A stretch of 5,039 nucleotides of DNA from Anaerolineae bacterium. GTDB taxonomy: Bacteria; Chloroflexota; Anaerolineae; B4-G1; SLSP01. The stretch is taken from positions 1 through 5,039 of the forward strand of contig JAFGNI010000179.1 of NCBI GenBank assembly GCA_016927095.1, written 5' to 3'. The notes beneath the pieces are model-generated. The model had not been told where the DNA came from and did not search any database. It saw only the letters and a list, made by a program, of their open reading frames with translations. Positions 1-5,039 of this stretch are shown here, piece after piece. The position numbers were made by a program, and so were the translations under genes. Positions within the stretch are counted from its first letter, which is position 1. Each line of letters opens with the position of its first letter.

Positions 1-417
1 ATAGAGGGTGTCGTCGAAGACGGCGAGGCTGTCCACGCGATCGGCCAGCCAGAGGCCACCCTGCGCACGGGCGTCGCCAAAGGGGAGACCATTCAGGGCG
101 GCGACCTCCTCCCAATCCTCCTGGGCAGAGGGATCGCGCACGCCGGGCTTGGTGCGCCAGAGGCGCGCGCCCAAGACGTCATCGGCCTCCATGCCAAGGT
201 AGAGCCGATCGTGAAAGACGACGACCTCGGTGGCATCCTCGCTGACGTAGAGGGAGGAGGCGCCCTCGCCGAGGCCGAAGGCCGGCGCGTTGACGGGGAT
301 CCACGGCAGGCAGGGGCCGGGGGATTGAGCGGCAACCCAGGTCGCAGTGAGGTGCAGGAGGACAAGGGCGCCCAGGATGCCCCAGAGACAGCGGATGTAG
401 ACGTGCCACTTCCTCAT
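1..417 (-). CDS. Secreted propeller-like protein, N-terminal part (partial at left window edge)
   Basis: The reading frame is open from an ATG at 417 to the window edge, giving 139 residues with no stop, so the C-terminus lies outside. Residues 1-30 look like a Sec signal peptide: basic start MRKWHVYIR, hydrophobic core LWGILGALVLLHL, and a V-A-A motif at 28-30 before Q31. The mature part has two similar strands about 66 residues apart, VVFHDRLYLG (66-75) and AVFDDTLY (132-139). Between them are LWRTKPG (86-92) and DWEEV (101-105). The pattern 'hydrophobic-F-x-D-x-LY-x-G, then LWRT, then W..V' recalls exported beta-propeller/Kelch-like repeat proteins, but two repeats are too few to name a family. 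The start is supported by GGAGGG six bases upstream. It begins 47 bp after the oxidoreductase stop and is probably co-transcribed with it. The substrate or role is unknown. I am confident that this is a gene and less so about the fold. Confidence 0.72.
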   Translation of the reverse strand, partial: MRKWHVYIRCLWGILGALVLLHLTATWVAAQSPGPCLPWIPVNAPAFGLGEGASSLYVSEDATEVVVFHDRLYLGMEADDVLGARLWRTKPGVRDPSAQEDWEEVAALNGLPFGDARAQGGLWLADRVDSLAVFDDTLY

Positions 418-423
418 GGACAG

Positions 424-429
424 CCCTCC
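424..429 (-). promoter_or_regulatory. Ribosome-binding site of the propeller-like gene
   Basis: The minus strand reads GGAGGG, six bases before the ATG at 417. It fixes the start of a gene that has no stop inside the window. The 47-bp gap it lies in (418-464) also contains the palindrome GGGCTAGCCC (446-455) but no T-run, so no intrinsic terminator separates this gene from the oxidoreductase gene. Confidence 0.7.
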
Positions 430-464
430 GTGGTCGTGAGGGAAGGGGCTAGCCCGACCGGCAA

Positions 465-1841
465 TTAGAGCTCCGGCCCAGTCACCTCAAGCGGACGCGC
501 AAAGAGATCGTCGCCCAGGCCCAACGCGACCTCCACCGCGGCGGTGTTCACCTGGGCGTAGGCCGGGCTGAGCTGCCCGGCGGCGGCAAGGAGGGCCTCG
601 GCGCTCAGGTAGCCCCGCGCCGCCATGCCTGCCGCGACAAAGGCCAACGAGCGGCCGGCAGCGGGTACATCTTGGAGCGCGCCCATCCGGAGCACGCGGA
701 CGGTGGCGGCGGTGGTCACCGCATCGACCAGCTCGGGTAGGACGAAGACAACCTGGTCGGGACGCATCTGGCGCGCTGTGTCCGCCACTTTGGCCCAGCC
801 CTCAGCAGAGAGCACGAAGAGCACATCGGGCACCGAAGTATCTCCATAGTCGATGGCCTCCGGGGAGAGGACCAGCTCGCTGAGGCTGTGGCCGGCGCGC
901 ACGGTCACGGGGTAGTCGTCACGCTGCGCCGTCCAGAGGCCCGAGAGGGTCGCCGCGGTGCCGATCAGGTGACCGGCGGCACGGACGTGCATCCCGGCGG
1001 CGCCGGCGATGACCATGGCGCAGGGACGGTCGAGGTGGTGCGCAAAGCGGACCGCCAGCGGCGCCGCGAGGGTGGCCAGCAGCCTGTCATCCGACCGTGA
1101 CGCGCGCTGCTCGCGCCAGAGCTCGCGCAGCGCTGCCGTCGCCTCAGGGCGACTCGCGGTCGGGAAGCGCCCGGAGGCGAAGCCCAGGTCGTCCATCGTC
1201 TGCTGCAGGGCGCGAGGGCTCACGCGGTTGGTGGCTGCGTAGTAGGCGACGCAGAGCTCCCAGATATCGAGCAGGGCAAAGCCATCGTGCGCTAAGGCTG
1301 CCGCTATCTGCGCGTCCAGGTCGGGCGCGAAGGCGGTGCCCCGCCAGACGAAGGTGGCCCCGTTGACCGCCACGGTCTGGGCGATATCGAGGGGGACATC
1401 GGGGTTGCCCCAGGGCGTCGTCGCCGTCTTCTGATCAGGGGGCGTGGTCACGCTGTGCTCGCCGCCGGTCATGCCGAAGTTGAGGTTGTTCAGCACCAGG
1501 GTGGTGACGCCGATGTTGCGGCGGGCGGCGCTGACCAGGTGGGCGCAGCCGATGCCACACCCGCCGTCGCCGATGAGGTTGATGACGTGCAGCTCGGGCT
1601 GCGCCAGCTTGATGCCAGTGGCGTAGGTGAGGCTGCGCCCGTGGAGCCCGTGGAAGGCGCTGGTGATGAAGTATTGGTCGGAGAGCCCGACGCAGCCGAT
1701 GTCACTGACGATGACGGTCTCAGCGGGGTCCCATTGCAGACGGACCAGCGCGCGATCCAGGGCGTCAAGGACGAGACGGTGGCTGCAGCCGGGGCAGAAG
1801 CCGTAGGGACGGTCGTTGCGGTAGGTGGTCAGGGCGGGCAT
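465..1841 (-). CDS. 2-oxoacid:ferredoxin oxidoreductase, fused beta and gamma subunits
   Basis: This 458-residue protein joins two OFOR modules. Enzymes of this class oxidatively decarboxylate a 2-oxoacid to an acyl-CoA and reduce ferredoxin in the cytoplasm. Residues 1 to about 260 are the TPP-binding beta subunit: C16-P-G-C19 near the N-terminus, C50 in SDIGC, the run GLHGRSLTYATGIKL, the TPP/Mg motif G91-D-G93 ending in N118-N119, then GMTGGEHSVTTP, and C197. C16, C19, C50 and C197 match the spacing of the four [4Fe-4S] ligands known from archaeal beta subunits. Residues from about 273 to 445 resemble the gamma domain (POR family), with SELVLSPEAIDYG at 321-333. The gamma glycine loop, usually GxGGQG, here reads GAAGMH (280-285). 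The frame stays open to an upstream ATG at 2063, but those 74 residues are low-complexity and cover hairpin DNA and the end of the transporter gene, so I chose 1841. The SD is weak (GAAAG, 1846-1850). No alpha subunit is in the window. The substrate cannot be told from sequence; KorB-like is the closest description. Confidence 0.9.
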   Translation of the reverse strand: MPALTTYRNDRPYGFCPGCSHRLVLDALDRALVRLQWDPAETVIVSDIGCVGLSDQYFITSAFHGLHGRSLTYATGIKLAQPELHVINLIGDGGCGIGCAHLVSAARRNIGVTTLVLNNLNFGMTGGEHSVTTPPDQKTATTPWGNPDVPLDIAQTVAVNGATFVWRGTAFAPDLDAQIAAALAHDGFALLDIWELCVAYYAATNRVSPRALQQTMDDLGFASGRFPTASRPEATAALRELWREQRASRSDDRLLATLAAPLAVRFAHHLDRPCAMVIAGAAGMHVRAAGHLIGTAATLSGLWTAQRDDYPVTVRAGHSLSELVLSPEAIDYGDTSVPDVLFVLSAEGWAKVADTARQMRPDQVVFVLPELVDAVTTAATVRVLRMGALQDVPAAGRSLAFVAAGMAARGYLSAEALLAAAGQLSPAYAQVNTAAVEVALGLGDDLFARPLEVTGPEL

Positions 1842-1915
1842 AGGGCTTTCGAGAGAGAAACAGCCTCGCGCAAAGAACGCGGCGGGCGCAAAGGGAGGAC
1901 GGAGTTCGTGGCTTG

Positions 1916-1955
1916 TCCGGAGCGACAGGCGCTGTCCCGGCGATTCCGGAGCGAC
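1916..1955. repeat. Two copies of an 11-bp direct repeat
   Basis: TCCGGAGCGAC occurs at 1916-1926 and again at 1945-1955, with a period of 29 bp. On the transcribed minus strand each copy reads GTCGCTCCGGA and forms or follows the 3' arm of a hairpin. The short hairpin GACAG-GCG-CTGTC lies at 1924-1936 between the copies. The arrangement resembles two diverged units of a small intergenic repeat. Confidence 0.7.
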
Positions 1956-1973
1956 GGATCCGTGATCCGTCGC
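1951..1973. repeat. Perfect 9-bp inverted repeat (hairpin)
   Basis: GCGACGGAT (1951-1959) and ATCCGTCGC (1965-1973) are exact reverse complements around a 5-base loop. In the mRNA read from the minus strand this would be a stable stem-loop about 110 bases before the oxidoreductase start. It lacks a following T-run. It may affect mRNA stability or processing, or bind a protein; the sequence does not decide. Confidence 0.75.
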
Positions 1974-2016
1974 GAACGGTGTGAGGGACTTGTGGCTGGC
2001 GATTGGAATATGCCGG

Positions 2017-3492
2017 TCATCGGTCGGTGGCAAGCGGGTTGGCGGGGGCGATGGCAGCGGCATTGGCCTGGTGGGCTGCGTCGCGAAGTTGGCGGCGACG
2101 GAGAAGGCGCTGCATGCGTTCGTAGCGGCTGCGGTTGAGCGGGTAGAACCAGGTCACGACCATCAGCGCCAGCAACATCAGCGAGGCGAACGGACCGATC
2201 AGGACGCGAATGCCGGTGAGAACGGCTTCGGGCTGCATGAAGACTGTCGCCGACGCGGGCGGCGTCTTGTAGCCCATCCATCCCAGGACCTGGAGGGTCA
2301 CGAAGATGGCGAAGGCGGTCGTGAGCTTGCGGATGAAGTTCTTGGTCCCGAAGTAGATACCCTCGTGCCGCTCGCCGGTCTGCAGTTCCTCCCAGTCGAT
2401 CACGTCGGGGAAGATGGCGTCCGGCAGGAGGTGCGCGGCGGAGTAGCTGAAGCCCATCAGGGTCGCCAGCGCCAACGCCAGCCCGATCCGCAGGGGAGGC
2501 AGCATGAAGACAGCCATCATGATAACGATCCAGAAGGCGATGGCGATAAGGTAAGCCTTCCGTTTGCCGATCTTCTGAGCCAGCCATGACCAGAACGGCA
2601 AGATGGGCACGGCGACCAGGGCCATGGCGCCCAGCGCCACGGATTCGAGGGGCATGCCAATGCCGGGGACGGTGAAGAGGAGATCGCCTTGCGCCACCCA
2701 ATAGACGATGAAGAAGGGCAGCACGGTGCTGATCAGGTCGAAGGTGACCCAGTTGAGCATGTAGAGCGCTGTGGCATAGCGGAAGGGAACGTTGCGCCAC
2801 GCCTTCTTGAGTGTGGTGCGCAGTGTGATCATCTCGGGCGCCACGGTGACGTGTTCGCGCTCCCGCACCACGAAGAAGATCGCCAGGTAGGGGATCGCGG
2901 AGGTCACGCCGAAGAGGGCGGCAGCGAGCATATACCCTTGCTGCTGGGTCCCGCCGCGGGCGACGATGGCATCGACGATCATCGGCGCGGCTACGCCGGC
3001 TGCCAGCGAGGCCAAGAAGTTGAAGAACATCCGGTAGCTGGCCAACGAGGTGCGCTCATCGTAGTCGGAGGTCATCTCGGGTGTCAGCGCTTGGAAAGGC
3101 ACGATGACGAGGGTCTGCAGCGTGTCGCTCACCGCGTAGGCCAGCAACACGTGGATCATCAGCAGGATCTGGCTCTTCCACGGTGGCGCCCACCACAGGA
3201 TCAGAAAAGCCAGGGCGTAGGGGATAGCGAAGACCAGCAGGAAGGGGCGCCGGCGCCCCCAGCGGGTCCGCACCTTGTCGCTCCATACGCCCACGAGGGG
3301 GTCGTTGACGGCATCCCAGATCACGCCGACGAAGGCGCCGAAGGAGGCCAGCCGGGGCTCCAATCCCACTACGTCGGTGAGGAAGATGGCATAGAAGATC
3401 ATGCGCAGGGTGTTGAAGGAGGCCATCCCCCAGTCCCCCGTCCCATAGATGATCTTGGTAAGGCGCGGCACGCGCTCTGATGGCTCTGTCAT
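2017..3492 (-). CDS. GPH-family (MelB-like) sugar:cation symporter, MFS
   Basis: A 491-residue inner-membrane transporter of the glycoside-pentoside-hexuronide:cation symporter family within the major facilitator superfamily. Members move sugars or glycosides with Na+ or H+. About twelve hydrophobic segments can be seen, roughly at 29-48, 50-70, 82-101, 107-133, 155-177, 186-209, 240-266, 284-304, 313-331, 335-354, 390-408 and 425-450. The family hallmark after helix 2 is clear: D60-x3-D64-P65 (the paired acids correspond to the MelB cation-site aspartates), then SDKVRTRWGRRRPF at 71-84. The second-half signature is also present, DVIDWEEL (363-370) followed by TGERHEGIYFG (372-382). The length is normal and the gene looks intact. 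The tail after 451 is basic and then Ala-rich, as expected for a cytoplasmic end. The ATG at 3492 has GGAG seven bases upstream. No glycosidase or sugar kinase is in the window, so the substrate is open. Confidence 0.93.
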   Translation of the reverse strand: MTEPSERVPRLTKIIYGTGDWGMASFNTLRMIFYAIFLTDVVGLEPRLASFGAFVGVIWDAVNDPLVGVWSDKVRTRWGRRRPFLLVFAIPYALAFLILWWAPPWKSQILLMIHVLLAYAVSDTLQTLVIVPFQALTPEMTSDYDERTSLASYRMFFNFLASLAAGVAAPMIVDAIVARGGTQQQGYMLAAALFGVTSAIPYLAIFFVVREREHVTVAPEMITLRTTLKKAWRNVPFRYATALYMLNWVTFDLISTVLPFFIVYWVAQGDLLFTVPGIGMPLESVALGAMALVAVPILPFWSWLAQKIGKRKAYLIAIAFWIVIMMAVFMLPPLRIGLALALATLMGFSYSAAHLLPDAIFPDVIDWEELQTGERHEGIYFGTKNFIRKLTTAFAIFVTLQVLGWMGYKTPPASATVFMQPEAVLTGIRVLIGPFASLMLLALMVVTWFYPLNRSRYERMQRLLRRRQLRDAAHQANAAAIAPANPLATDR

Positions 3493-3499
3493 CGGCTAA

Positions 3500-3503
3500 C
3501 TCC
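3500..3503 (-). promoter_or_regulatory. Ribosome-binding site of the GPH transporter gene
   Basis: The minus strand reads CGGAG with the GGAG core seven bases before the ATG at 3492. It sits in the 23-bp strip between the start codon and the first base of the tandem repeat, so the repeat abuts the translation-initiation region without covering the SD. Confidence 0.65.
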
Positions 3504-3604
3504 GGTTCTCACGAATATGGGTGCTCTGATGCATGGTCGATGCCCGTAGGGGTACCCCTTGTGGGTGCCCTCCGGCTCCGGTCACCCAGCGATCCGCGGG
3601 CAGT

Positions 3605-3625
3605 GGGCAGGGACAAGCCCTGCCC
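3605..3625. repeat. GC hairpin in repeat copy 1
   Basis: GGGCAGGG (3605-3612) and CCCTGCCC (3618-3625) are perfect reverse complements around the loop ACAAG. The stem is eight base pairs, seven of them G-C. No T-run follows on either strand, so it is not a canonical terminator, though it could still slow polymerase or protect a 3' end. Confidence 0.8.
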
Positions 3626-3718
3626 CTACTATGGGTGCTCTGATGTACCGTCGATGCCCGTAGGGGTACCCCTTGTGGGTGCCCTCCGGCTCCGGTCACG
3701 CAGCGATCCGCGGGCAGT

Positions 3719-3739
3719 GGGCAGGGACAAGCCCTGCCC
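3719..3739. repeat. GC hairpin in repeat copy 2
   Basis: This is the same perfect 8-bp stem with the loop ACAAG as in copy 1, offset by exactly 114 bp. It is the first stem met by transcripts leaving the acyltransferase-like gene, about 40 bases after that gene's stop codon. Confidence 0.8.
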
Positions 3740-3777
3740 CTACAGGTAGCGCGCTCCGGCTGCCACATATAACGTCG

Positions 3778-4896
3778 CTAGACCGGCAGACGGTAGACGC
3801 GATGAAACTTGTGCCAGTGGCAGCCTAGCATGTTCATATCGCCCAGGCTCTTGACGTTGGTCTCCATCGCCTGGACGAACTCGATATGGCTCGCGCCCCG
3901 CGAGCGGAGCGTGTCGTTGAGCGCGACATAGAGCAGCGCGCTGGCGCCCATCCCCTGGTGCTGCGGCAAGAGGCCGACGCCATTGCCCATCAGCTTGTCC
4001 GTCGTCTTGAGCGCGATCAGGAAACGGATCCAGCCGAAGGGCCAGAGACGGCCCTTGGTGGCCCGGAGCGTATCGGCGAGGTCGGGGAAGACGAAGGCGA
4101 AGCCCGCGATGTCGTCGCCTTTCATCACCACCTTGAGCAGCTTGGGGTCGGAGACCAGCAGGAGCTGATCGCCGATCATCTCCACCTCGGCGCGGTCGAT
4201 GGGGTAGTAGCCCCAGACGTCGACGAAGGCCTCGTTGTTCACCTTCTGGATCCGCGGGATCCATGCACGCAGCTCGCGCTTGGAGGAGAAAGACTTCACC
4301 CAGAAACCCCGGCGCTCCTTGATGCGCTCCGCGAGGCGGAAGAGCCGTTCGGGCAACTCGTCCTCGGCGGTCATGTAGCCGGTGTAGTAATCAAGCTCCT
4401 TCTCTGCCCCGATCTGTTCCAGGAGGGTGGCGTAGTAAGGGAAGTTGTAGGGAATGGTCATCGTCGCCGGGTATTCAAACCCCTCGATCAGGACACCGTA
4501 CGGGTCGGAGCGCACCATCCCCTTGGGCCCCTTGAGGACCTGCAGCCCTCGTTCGCGCGCCCAGTCGCGGGCGGCGTCAAAGAGGTCCTCGACGACGCGC
4601 ACGTCATCGACGGTATCGAAGTAGTAGAAGAAGGCGACCTTGCCCTGGATGTGGTCATTGTAACGGCGGTGGTTGAGGACCGCGATCCGGCCCAGCACGT
4701 CATCCCCCTCCTCGACCAGGAAGAAGGCGGCCTCGGAGTGATTGTAGTAGGGATGGCGCCGGCGGTTGAGCGCCAGGCGCATACTGGGCATCACCGGCGG
4801 CACCCACGCCGGTGTGTCGCGGTAGAGCTCAAAAGGAAATTGGAGGAACTTCCGGACGTCGCTGCGGCGCTCGGTATCTACTTCGTAGATTCTCAC
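3778..4896 (-). CDS. GNAT-fold acyltransferase-like protein, YghO / bacterial ceramide synthase-like family
   Basis: A soluble, intact protein of 372 residues, numbered from the GTG at 4896. It matches the YghO/bCerS-like group by several blocks: WVPP (31-34), GPKG (123-126), VLIEGF (135-140), PYYATLLEQIGAEKELDYY (about 153-171), a GNAT-like acyl-CoA loop Q312-H-Q-G315-M-G317-A, and the C-terminal block HKFHRVYRL (362-370). The family includes Caulobacter bCerS, which transfers acyl groups in sphingolipid synthesis, but most members are uncharacterised, so the substrate is unknown here. Two GTG starts compete. The one at 4905 overlaps the upstream DegV stop by 4 bp but has no SD. The one at 4896 has GGAG at a spacing of eight and gives an N-terminus (VRIYEVD) like the family's, so I prefer it. 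Either way it is tightly linked to degV. The stop is TAG at 3780-3778. The family assignment is fairly sure; the function is not. Confidence 0.83.
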   Translation of the reverse strand: MRIYEVDTERRSDVRKFLQFPFELYRDTPAWVPPVMPSMRLALNRRRHPYYNHSEAAFFLVEEGDDVLGRIAVLNHRRYNDHIQGKVAFFYYFDTVDDVRVVEDLFDAARDWARERGLQVLKGPKGMVRSDPYGVLIEGFEYPATMTIPYNFPYYATLLEQIGAEKELDYYTGYMTAEDELPERLFRLAERIKERRGFWVKSFSSKRELRAWIPRIQKVNNEAFVDVWGYYPIDRAEVEMIGDQLLLVSDPKLLKVVMKGDDIAGFAFVFPDLADTLRATKGRLWPFGWIRFLIALKTTDKLMGNGVGLLPQHQGMGASALLYVALNDTLRSRGASHIEFVQAMETNVKSLGDMNMLGCHWHKFHRVYRLPV

Positions 4897-4901
4897 AGTG
4901 G

Positions 4902-5039
4902 TCACTCCGTGAAGAACCCGACCGCCAACACCCCCGGCCCAGCATGGGTGACGACCGCAGGTGGCACAGCCAAGACATCCACGTGCGCCAGGGAGAGCGC
5001 GTCTTTGAAGTAGGCGACCAGGGCGTCAGCCTCGTCCTC
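4902..5039 (-). CDS. DegV-family fatty-acid-binding protein, C-terminal part (partial at right window edge)
   Basis: The minus strand is open from the window edge to a TGA at 4904-4902, giving the last 45 residues of a protein whose start lies outside. The end reads DVLAVPPAVVTHAGPGVLAVGFF (given here in pieces: DVLAVPPAVV, then THAGPGVLAVGFF). The T-H-x-GPG-x-x-x-V block close to the C-terminus, preceded by a 'VDVL...PP' strand, is the typical ending of DegV proteins. Upstream, EADALVAYFKDAL fits the helix that precedes it. DegV (FakB-type) proteins bind a fatty acid in the cytoplasm and, with a FakA kinase, present it for phosphorylation; whether this one has such a partner cannot be seen. 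It has no ATG in the window and would be missed by start-based gene callers. It is linked to the next gene by a stop/start overlap. Confidence 0.78.
   Translation of the reverse strand, partial: EDEADALVAYFKDALSLAHVDVLAVPPAVVTHAGPGVLAVGFFTE
4905..4908 (-). promoter_or_regulatory. Ribosome-binding site that decides the acyltransferase-like start
   Basis: GGAG on the minus strand lies eight bases before the GTG at 4896. It straddles the last codon and stop of the DegV reading frame (GAG TGA), so ribosomes finishing DegV would end on this SD. For the alternative GTG at 4905 this sequence overlaps the start codon itself and cannot serve as its SD. Confidence 0.55.

Larger units (their letters stand above)
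1842..2016. other. Intergenic region between transporter and oxidoreductase genes
   Basis: These 175 bases carry no credible gene. They contain two hairpins, each followed on the minus strand by the same 11-bp tag (listed separately). No T-run follows either hairpin, so I do not call a terminator. I see no convincing -35/-10 pair; a promoter for the oxidoreductase gene may lie here but cannot be assigned. Confidence 0.6.
3516..3743. repeat. Tandem repeat, two copies of a 114-bp unit
   Basis: Copy 1 is 3516-3629 and copy 2 is 3630-3743, directly adjacent, with 110 of 114 positions identical by my alignment. The differences are 3532/3646, 3534/3648, 3535/3649 and 3586/3700. Each unit holds about 30 bp of leader, then an 84-bp element bounded by GTAGGGG and its reverse complement CCCCTAC (3546-3629 in copy 1). 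Inside are the palindrome AGGGGTACCCCT (3548-3559) and a terminal GC hairpin. The repeat fills 228 of the 285 bases between the acyltransferase-like and transporter genes. The unit length is a multiple of three, which keeps meaningless frames open on both strands. The rest of the gap (3744-3777 and 3493-3515) shows only an SD; TTATAT near 3767-3772 could be a -10 but has no clear -35. Confidence 0.93.

Noticed and set aside
446..455. Palindrome GGGCTAGCCC between the oxidoreductase and propeller-like genes as a terminator or operator
   Set aside because: It has no loop or T-run and is short enough to arise by chance in GC-rich DNA.
1951..1973. Hairpin as an intrinsic terminator for the transporter gene
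   Set aside because: No T-run follows the stem on the minus strand, and the sequence after it is GC-rich with a second hairpin.
1842..2063. A 74-residue N-terminal extension of the oxidoreductase reading frame, starting at an ATG at 2063
   Set aside because: It is Pro/Arg-rich with no OFOR similarity, overlaps the transporter's C-terminus by 47 bp and runs through the hairpin region; family members start shortly before CPGC, as the ATG at 1841 does.
1829..2800. A 323-codon minus-strand frame inside the transporter
   Set aside because: It is His/Arg/Pro-rich out-of-frame translation of the GPH gene with no membrane segments or motifs.
2689..3480. A 263-codon plus-strand frame
   Set aside because: It is the antisense shadow of the transporter's N-terminal half; Gly/His/Glu-rich composition with no recognisable domain.
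3516..3743. CRISPR array or attachment site
   Set aside because: There are only two units with no distinct spacers, the repeat is 114 bp and contiguous, and no cas or integrase gene is nearby.
3480..3768. Open frames of about 90 codons on both strands across the repeat
   Set aside because: They are translations of the 114-bp tandem repeat, kept open because 114 is divisible by three; they repeat themselves internally and have no independent support.
3886..5013. A 375-codon plus-strand frame
   Set aside because: It is antisense to the acyltransferase-like and DegV genes, which both have recognisable family motifs; long antisense frames are expected in GC-rich coding DNA.

Overview
The window is GC-rich, and every gene I can support lies on the minus strand, so transcription runs from high to low coordinates. 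The genes are a DegV-type C-terminus, a YghO/bacterial-ceramide-synthase-like GNAT protein, a GPH-family sugar symporter, a ferredoxin-dependent 2-oxoacid oxidoreductase fused as beta-gamma, and a secreted propeller-like protein. Together with the style of the intergenic repeats, this suggests a chromosomal segment from a bacterium of the Chloroflexota (Anaerolineae/Caldilineae-like). That placement is an inference from gene flavour and repeat style; no marker gene is present.

Layout in transcription order. (1) 5039-4902: last 45 codons of a DegV-family fatty-acid-binding protein, cut by the window edge. (2) 4896 (or 4905)-3778: GNAT-fold acyltransferase-like protein, effectively coupled to degV because the DegV stop codon overlaps its ribosome-binding region and a possible GTG start. 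(3) 3777-3493: 285-bp intergenic region, mostly two head-to-tail copies of a 114-bp unit, each ending in a strong GC hairpin. (4) 3492-2017: GPH (MelB-like) cation-coupled glycoside transporter. (5) 2016-1842: 175-bp intergenic region with two hairpins, each followed by the same 11-bp tag. (6) 1841-465: 458-residue fusion of an OFOR beta subunit (TPP plus [4Fe-4S] ligands) and a gamma domain; no alpha subunit is visible. (7) 417-1: N-terminal 139 residues of an exported propeller-like protein, cut by the left edge and only 47 bp after the OFOR stop.

Functional reading. DegV plus the GNAT-like protein looks like a small lipid/acyl-handling pair. The sugar symporter and the OFOR subunit fit a heterotrophic, ferredoxin-using metabolism, but nothing shows that they share a pathway. 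The most notable items are the beta-gamma OFOR fusion with a degenerate gamma glycine loop and no visible alpha partner, the recent-looking 114-bp tandem duplication just upstream of the transporter, the hairpin-plus-tag structure upstream of the OFOR gene, and the degV/acyltransferase coupling. I found no CRISPR array, tRNA, rRNA, transposase or canonical intrinsic terminator. I saw no clear evidence of a wholly new system.
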